From NCBI GenBank assembly GCA_022829145.1, contig CM040745.1, forward strand, positions 35,246,406-35,310,405: a DNA stretch of 64,000 bases, in the 5' to 3' direction. Positions 57,421 through 64,000 of this stretch are shown here, one piece after another. The DNA is from Albula goreensis. Lineage: Eukaryota > Chordata > Actinopteri > Albuliformes > Albulidae. A model generated the notes under the pieces. The model had not been told where the DNA came from. It ran no database searches and was given only the letters and a program-made list of their open reading frames with translations. Numbering within the stretch: the first letter of the stretch is position 1; each line of letters starts with the position of its first letter. The position numbers and the translations under genes were made by a program.

Positions 57421-59450
57421 TGTTCTTCAAAAAGTCAATTCTAGTAAACTCCTCTGCAGGCTGCGCTTAAATAAGTGGCCAAATTTTCGGCAAGTACTCA
57501 CACCTGAGTTGATGGAAATCACCTCTGGCTGAGCCGGCCTGTTCGTGAGGCCACTGCTGTGCAAGTTCCTGCATTCTCACCAGGCCGAAGGACGGACCAG
57601 GAATTGACACGGGTGCAAGGGGAGGAGCTGAAGAGCTTGCTCCTCCCTCCGCCTCTCTCGGTGACACAATTATATACATATACTCTAATTTGGTTAAGCA
57701 GAACTAAGTCACTTGACCGTTCCCAAAACAAGTAGGGAGAACCAAATGGCACGAAGTAGCTCAATCAGCCAGCGCTGACTCCCGCAAAGCCTCACCATCC
57801 TGTCATTGACTTTTTGATGGCGAGGGAGCAGTGCCAGTCTGTGAGAAACTGAGAGGTAGCTGGCAGTCCAGTGGAAATTTACCGATGTAATATGCATGAT
57901 GGATAAAAGATAGATAAGGCTGAGCCCGAGCTGTCTTATCTTCCACTGCGCTCAGTGCTAAAGAGTTCATTAGGGGGCAACTTCTCACCGCTTGTCAAGC
58001 CCCTTTTAGGAACCCAGAGCTGAAACTCAATTCTAAAACGAATTCCAGTTGTCAAACAACTCATATCTAATACACATCCACAGAGGGCCCAGACTGGTTC
58101 GACCCTTCAAGTGTTTCTGAATGTATTTGACAGATCGGTAGGCATGCTGGACAGATGCGGAAAAGTATATTTGTGTGTGTGTCGGATAAGAACATAGTGG
58201 CGTGGTGTGGACAGCCATTTTCTCTCCTCCAATGAGGTTGAGCAAAAGCATCTCTCACGGCAGAGCTAAAACATGAGAGCTAGGACATGCACATAAGCAG
58301 GTAGCTTTTTATCCTGTCACTGGGCTCCTCATTTACTGTAAAATGCTTGTGGTTCCTATCTCCCTAAGGAGCATGAGTTCACTTTTTTCTCACAAAGTAG
58401 ATTCAGACTTCCAGAAGAAAGAGTGGCTCAAGTGGAATACATAAATAGGGCATCAGTATTACAAAATGTATAAAAGCACTATTGAAGGTTGTAGTCATGT
58501 TTGTCGTTGCACTAGAATAGTATAGTCCCATATAAGCAATCACAATAATGCCACTGGACTATCAGTAGCAAGAGGACTGAATTCCCCATAAAAAACTAAG
58601 AGGAACTCAGTCCCTCTCCCCATAATGGGAATGCAGGCCCAACATTTTCCCAGCCTGCTCAGGCAAAAGCTAAAAACAGAGTCATTCACCAATTGTATGT
58701 GAGCACTCTTGGGTCTTGGCTGCTCTCAGGCCTTAAGAGTAGTACAATTGCATCATGGGTAAAGGGGTTGATACTAACTGCTGTGTGTATATGTATCGGC
58801 ATATTCCAAAAAAATGTAAACACCACTCTTAGTACCTTTCAAAGTCACTACTGTCTCCTCTTGCAGCCACACTATCCACAACCATAGACAACCACTCCTG
58901 CCCTTTTTTATGCATGACCTGAAGCATTCTGCTATTTGCATTTCTAATGAAGCACAACCGTTGTAACCTGTGAATCGCATATAATTAATGCCCATCACGT
59001 ATTCAGTATGTTTCCATTTATAGTGAACTACCCATATGGGTTTATATGCGTATGCGAAGGAGTGCACAACTGCTAGTGATCTTCATAATTCTGAAATGTG
59101 ATGAAGAATTCAGTTACTCGCTAATTTTTGTTTGTTTTCTAATAACTGATTAAATAAAAAAGACCCTGTATTATACATGTGAATTTTAATCAGGCAGAAT
59201 TAGGCCCCTCCGTCCTCCACCCCCTCCTCTGTGAAAGCGTGGGCCCTTCTACACCTGGGCCTAACCGTGTTTTTCCATAATCTTGCCTTCAGCCTCCAGC
59301 AGTCAAATCTCCGAACCCAACAAGCTATGTTCGCTTCAGCAACACCTATCTTCCCCAACTGGCACTGGTGGAATTCATTAAACCGATGCAGGGATAGACA
59401 TCCCCTCTTGCCTTTGTCAGTAATGAAATGTTATTCAATATTGTGATAAG
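57421..59450. other. Gene-free stretch
   Basis: No gene seen. 57880-58020 is a weak regulatory candidate. The 97-codon minus-strand frame at 58774-59067 has no domain. Confidence 0.4.
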
Positions 59451-59454
59451 ATGC

Positions 59455-59770
59455 AGTGTAATTAAATGTTTGATGGGGTTTATCGCTCCGAGATTCCGTA
59501 CACTTGTTGCCATTCAGCGCGTATAAATAAGAGAGCGCAACTGAATGACAGAAGCAGAAATAACTACAGCAGTGGGGTATTGTACATCTGTTTGACTGTA
59601 AATTAATACTGAAGCAGGCTTGAGCTAATTTAATCTCCTCTCAATAGAGTCCCCATATCGAGTGAACAGCTGTGAAAAGCTCAGCCTTCATAAATTTACC
59701 CATAATGCACCACTGCTAATTCAGGTCTTCCTTGCTTTTCCCTGACATTATATTTCCAGAATGATTTTTA
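59455..59770. promoter_or_regulatory. Candidate regulatory block
   Basis: Complex sequence with GTAAATTAATACTG, GAGCTAATTTAATC and CTGCTAATTCAGG homeodomain-like cores, free of repeats. Inferred enhancer. Confidence 0.35.
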
Positions 59771-61096
59771 TGTGCATGTGAATTGTACATTTTTCACTTC
59801 TTTTTAACGTCAAGAAAAAAAAAGTTTTCTTTCATATCAACCAATTTTTTTTTCTATGCGGTAAAGTCACTTGAGTCGAAAATGGCACTTTTTCAGCGTA
59901 ATTTTTGGTTGTGACAAACAGAGCTTATTTGTCTTCTGCACTTATTTGGTCTTGAAGTCAATAAGATATTCCTACACTTGCATGAGCATCATCTGAAAGT
60001 TCTGTGTGCAGCTAGCAAACACAATGGTTGATAGTTAACTATCATGCTACCATATGTGATTGAAAAACAAGGCAAGTCATGAGTAACTGATTAATTACCT
60101 CCCGCTACGGGTCATCTATCAAAAATTGGAGGAGCTACCAAATAGTCTCAGTAACTCAATGATTGTGACTAATGTCTGCATTTTTATTGGCTGGGTGTAG
60201 CTCCGCCCTAACAGGGTTCATGAAACCTCATTTCAACCATCAACAGTACAGGTAACTTATAATGCTTGGCTCAGTACTCCAGCCTCCTCTCTCTCCCCCC
60301 CACCTTCTTTTTCTCCTTTTTGCTCTCTCTCTCTCCATCCACTCAATGTTCAGATGTTCCTGTAATTGCAGTAGCTTGCTCAGCAGTCTCAATGCCTGAC
60401 TGTAATCAAAGAACCGACAAAAGACTTCTTTCATTTTGCATCTGGTTTTGTGTACATTATTATACGTTCTCATTTCTCTTACACATCTTTGAGTGCGGGA
60501 CCCTGTGTGGTAATTTCGTATCGGTGGAGACGCCGGTGATCAAAGTCGCAGGAATCTTTTTGATTCTTCAGAATAGCCGGCCCCTCCTCTGTTATGCCTT
60601 TTGAACATAGTAGAGTTCTAAAAAAAAAGACAAAAAAGTGCTTCTCCTGCATTCCTCTTGTAGGTATTCCCACTGCACACTAGTGGTAGAAGGCGTTTCT
60701 GCATCAGTTTCAATAGAAAGGTTCTTTGGGGCGTGACAGGGACAGGTTTGTATATGCACGGTGTTTACTGTCGGATCTTGTTTGTGATCTCAGTACATAA
60801 AATTACTGTATTAATGCCACTGGAAATGAACAACAAAACTGTCATTAGATTGTGCACTTTTTTAGCTTTTGAGATGCATTCATTCAGGTTGCTGTGATAT
60901 TGAAATTAATGTAAATTCATGATACTACGGGAACTTAATCTCTTTAGGTACAGGTGAAGTTCAAAATGGAGTTATTAAGGACATTTATATTGTATAATTT
61001 GGAATATAAGGAACACAATCCAAAGGACATGTTTTTCTGACTCCTTCAAAATACAAAATCGTAATTGAATCTGTTTTGTAATGTAATTTCTGTTTT
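59771..61096. other. Gene-free stretch
   Basis: An inverted GC-box pair lies at 60128-60138 (GGAGGAGCTAC) and 60197-60207 (GTAGCTCCGCC), 10 of 11 arm positions matching. A CT-rich patch lies at 60285-60340. No gene. Confidence 0.45.
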
Positions 61097-61100
61097 GGTT

Positions 61101-61275
61101 GAATTGCATATACCCTGAAAGAAAGTATTTGATTAAACTGAATATATCCTTAAAGAGAGTATTTGATTGGATTGAATGTACCCGTAAAGAGAGTATTTGA
61201 TTGGATTGCATATACCCTTAAAAAGAATGTTTGATTGAATTGCATATACCCTTAAAGACAGTATTTGATTGAATC
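61101..61275 (+). repeat. 34-bp minisatellite, about 5 copies
   Basis: Units start at 61101, 61135, 61169, 61203 and 61237 with a partial at 61271, an exact 34-base period. Each reads GAATTGCATATACCC, then TTAAAGAGAGTATTTGATT, with scattered changes. The unit matches the arms of the palindromic element at 46.1 kb, so it appears to be a tandem expansion of part of that family. Confidence 0.9.
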
Positions 61276-61424
61276 CAGTCCAAAGTGCGCTGATGTTTAG
61301 ATTAACTACATCCTAATGTTTGCTATCATAGATCGCGATGATGACCAAAGAGCCGCTAACGTGAGACATTAAAATGACATAAAGGGATGCACTCTAGCAA
61401 CATCCCAGCATTGCTACGTGAATC

Positions 61425-61995
61425 AACCACCTGGCCCTGCCTGGTCTTAATTAAGCAGGTGGAGAGTTTCTGCGCAACGAGAGCACAACTGATTATCTGG
61501 TGCCGCTAAGTACGCCGCGCGCGTTACTGATTGTAGATGGTAGATCATCATCAGCAGCTACGGTATTTACATATTCAATTTCTGCGGGCAGATTAATTGG
61601 GCAAAATCAGAAGCAGTTCAATCATATATATGTCCCCACAGCACATAGCAATGATGGCGTGTTTATTTATTCTGTGACCATTTTTTTTTTGTATGACACA
61701 GATGCTAGATAAAGGGCTAATACACATGTATATCACATTGGGTCTACTGGTAAAAGTAGCAAACGATTCTTAATGCCTGTCGAAGTCCAGGGTTGATCGA
61801 AACAAATTCGCCTGGGAAGTTCTATCAAAGGTCGTATTTTATCCCGTCCGGACGCACTGTTGAGTCACCGTCAGCGCTTGAAGATGCTAATGAGGCTAAG
61901 TGTATTCAACGCCTCGGTGTGGACTGCTTTTAAATGCCCGTATGACTTTGCTGTATGACATAGCTCCATCTGTTATCACTTCACTTCAGAAGTGG
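61425..61995. promoter_or_regulatory. Candidate regulatory cluster
   Basis: Two complex blocks (61425-61690 and 61780-61995) separated by a T run. They hold CpGs (TACGCCGCGCGCGTTAC) and AGATTAATTGGGC, TTAATTAAGCAGG and GATGCTAATGAGG cores. Repeat-free and sharply unlike the neighbouring AT-rich DNA. Inferred enhancers. Confidence 0.4.
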
Positions 61996-62045
61996 ACGCT
62001 TCTGTTTCGAACTCTGAGGTGGGCACAGTCATAGTCTCTGTATTT

Positions 62046-62160
62046 GTAGCAGTGGTAGCACTAGCAGGAGTAGTTAGGGTAGCAGTTGTGGAGGTAGCAG
62101 CAGTACTAGAATTAGGACTGGCAGTAGTAGTAGTAGCAGCTATAGTAACATTATTCGTAT
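62046..62160 (+). repeat. Degenerate GTA/GCA trinucleotide tract
   Basis: Imperfect GTA, GCA and GTG triplets in phase for about 115 bases. They produce a valine/alanine-rich frame that mimics a membrane peptide but is a decayed microsatellite. Confidence 0.7.
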
Positions 62161-62955
62161 TGCTTTATTTATATTTTACAATCTGAAAGGTTTTTGCAGG
62201 TAAACGAAGGTACTGCAACCTTTTTGCAGAAAGCTCACAGCGCATCGAAACTGAGGTGTAGAGAGGGGAATAAACACGCAGGTGATTAGTTGCCGAGGTC
62301 TGGAATTTGGTTAGGGCACTAGGAGTACCCTCAAGGTTGTGATTAGCGCCACAGAACCTAATGACCAAACTGAAAACAGGATCTCGGTTTATCGTCCTGC
62401 CTGAAATCTGGATTACCGATGTACTGTTGGCCTATCTAAGCTTTCAGCCACAAGTTATTACTGTACACTTTAATAAAACTTTTCATTACATTTTTTTTGT
62501 GGATATTTAAAAAAATCTGAAATGAATGAGTGTTCTGAGGAAACCAATGATACGTTCTGAAACATTTGTTTTTCAAAGACACTCATCAGGTTCTGAATGG
62601 TTCCTTTCGGAATGTCTGGGAGTGATTTATTTCTGTTTTAGAAAACTTGTGAAATACATAATTCATAGGGTAACGAGTGCTATGATCAAACCCAAATTTT
62701 TTGCTTGTGAAGTCTGATGACCTCCACCCGATGGCTCTGAAGCAGATGTTACTGTTACAGAGTGAGTTTTGATGTAGAGGGGTGAGTTTTGTGGGGGGTG
62801 TGATGGGGGTCCATCGTGGAGACATACCCGCTGGGCCTACCTCCTCAACCGCTTGCAGTTTTTCCCACGATAAATGTCTGTATGGTGTGGGCTCACCCTT
62901 CCCATGATTCCTAGGAACACTTCCTCTCCTACCCCTTGTCTGGTCTGCCTTGGTT
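62161..62955. other. Gene-free stretch
   Basis: Nothing recognised. Frames of 60-80 codons on both strands overlap each other without protein features. Confidence 0.4.
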
Positions 62956-62959
62956 CGGG

Positions 62960-63260
62960 GGCCTTGTCGTAGGAATTATGGCGATTGGTTCAATAATTCA
63001 GATTAGCGCTCATGTTTATTAATGCTCTACATCTGTGCAAACAACATGTCAACCAGACAGTTTATAGTAATTGCCTGTGCAAACAAAACCTGAAAGAAGC
63101 AATTTCCAGTTACAATACGCTGTGACAAGTAATGAGGACATTGGCATTCCGCTCTGATTGCATCCCCTGGTCCTTTTTATCACTCCTGTATTGTGTGTGA
63201 TAGATATTTTTATAAGGAATGAAGGTGTGGGATAATGTGGTTCACCAATGGAGGAAGGCT
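62960..63260. promoter_or_regulatory. Strong candidate developmental enhancer
   Basis: About 300 bases with tightly packed cores: CAATAATTCAGATTAGCGC, TGTTTATTAATGC, two GTGCAAACAA phrases (63035-63044 and 63078-63087) and AAGTAATGAGG. No repeats or low complexity. Very much the texture of ultraconserved vertebrate non-coding DNA. Target gene unknown. Confidence 0.5.
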
Positions 63261-63440
63261 AGTGATTAAAGATAATCATCATTTTCCGTCCCGCGGATCT
63301 CGTTAGTTTCCCTTAATGTTATTTATTTGCCTTGGTGCGACGGGCACTGTTTGTCGCGCCATCGTCGGCGCGGCGGTAAACGGGAGAGCATTCATTCGCG
63401 GCGTGGAGAAAGGCGATTGTCACACGGGGAACTGGTGAGC
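63261..63440. promoter_or_regulatory. Candidate regulatory block, CpG-rich
   Basis: Dense CpGs (GGTGCGACGGGCACTGTTTG, CCATCGTCGGCGCGGCGG) within otherwise AT-leaning DNA. The 73-codon plus-strand frame across it is arginine-rich by composition only. Confidence 0.4.
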
Positions 63441-63559
63441 TATCTGTCACTCAAGGGGCAGTCTGAAAAAAAAAATCAATTGAGCGACACAGCAGATACA
63501 GGAAAAAAAGACAAAGTTATCCAACTGACAACAACACGGGAGAGCTGAAGGATTGAGGG

Positions 63560-64000
63560 TTACACATATTAGCGCTCTCCTGAATCGGTTATTGCTTAAT
63601 TGAATTTCGATACTAAATATTTAATTGAATAAGGGCTCTGGGTTTATTGGATTCGCCCTCCATTTGTGGTGAAGCGGCCCTCTTAACGTTTTTTTTCCCC
63701 AAAGAGGCGCGATTAAAGCTTACATTTTTATGTCATTTCAAATGTGATCACAGTCCTGTTATAATCACTGAGGAACGCTAAGCAAAAGGGGCCTGCTCAT
63801 TTAGGAAAATCACAGCAATTCATTGAAGCAGATGGAGTACTCCTCTGAATGCATGCCCATATATGTTAGATATTACTGTCCTCGCTTAACTCACTGCTTT
63901 TCTCTGCCTGAACGAGATTTTAAGCAGTTTCATGGAATCTTTCGAGATAAGGAGGGGGGTGTACAGACAAGTGGATTACAAGAATTTAGTAACAATTTTG
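63560..64000. promoter_or_regulatory. Candidate developmental enhancer at right edge
   Basis: TTGCTTAATTGAATTTCG, ATATTTAATTGAAT and GGTTTATTGGATTCGCCC lie within 100 bases, followed by complex repeat-free DNA to the window edge. It probably continues beyond 64000. Inferred from motif density. Confidence 0.45.

Noticed and set aside
61992-62186. Valine/alanine-rich peptide resembling a membrane segment
   Set aside because: Encoded by a decayed GTA/GCA triplet microsatellite.
1-64000. CRISPR arrays, bacterial operons, phage or plasmid features
   Set aside because: Repeat types, codon-free structure and SINE/LINE content show vertebrate nuclear DNA. The tandem arrays at 40.9 and 61.1 kb have no unique spacers.

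Overview
This window looks like ray-finned fish (probably teleost) nuclear DNA. It is AT-leaning and full of microsatellites and homopolymer runs. It carries old copies of several fish-type transposable elements: tRNA-derived SINEs, L2/CR1-like LINE fragments, a hAT-type MITE with CAGGGGTG ends, and an internally deleted Tc1-like element. No open reading frame longer than about 206 codons exists. None of the frames reads as a host gene, and no convincing exon, tRNA, rRNA or known small-RNA gene was recognised. The species and the nearest gene cannot be named from the sequence alone.

Layout. At 0-7.5 kb there are homopolymer and purine tracts, two candidate regulatory blocks (2.9 and 3.6 kb), an L2-like LINE 3' fragment (minus strand, 4.77-5.13 kb), a hAT-type MITE (5.53-5.72 kb) and a decayed LINE reverse-transcriptase fragment (plus strand, 6.97-7.5 kb). 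At 7.5-22 kb there are several CpG-retaining candidate enhancer blocks (7.5, 11.5, 16.1, 16.4, 19.4, 21.4 kb) and two SINE copies (14.1 kb minus, 17.8 kb plus). At 22-36 kb there is a TG-rich Z-DNA-prone tract, the Tc1-like remnant (25.36-26.12 kb), candidate enhancers at 26.8, 28.4, 29.8, 31.1 and 33.2 kb, and a G-quadruplex-prone run at 30.2 kb. At 36-46 kb there is a CR1/L2-like LINE fragment (minus, 36.1-36.7 kb), a possible pogo/Tigger end, more candidate enhancers (37.2, 38.4, 42.4, 43.2 kb) and a 59-bp minisatellite whose unit holds a perfect hairpin (40.9-41.3 kb). At 46-64 kb there is a small inverted-repeat element (46.1 kb) related to a 34-bp tandem array at 61.1 kb. The same part holds an LTR-like segment (56.0-56.5 kb) and a dense run of candidate regulatory DNA from 61.4 kb to the right edge.

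Interpretation. The pattern is long gene-free DNA in which complex, CpG-retaining, homeodomain-motif-rich islands sit between decayed repeats. That is typical of the regulatory landscape around a developmental regulator, or of a very large intron of one. This is inference: conservation was not measured. The regulatory-block calls rest on base composition and motifs only, and their edges are approximate.
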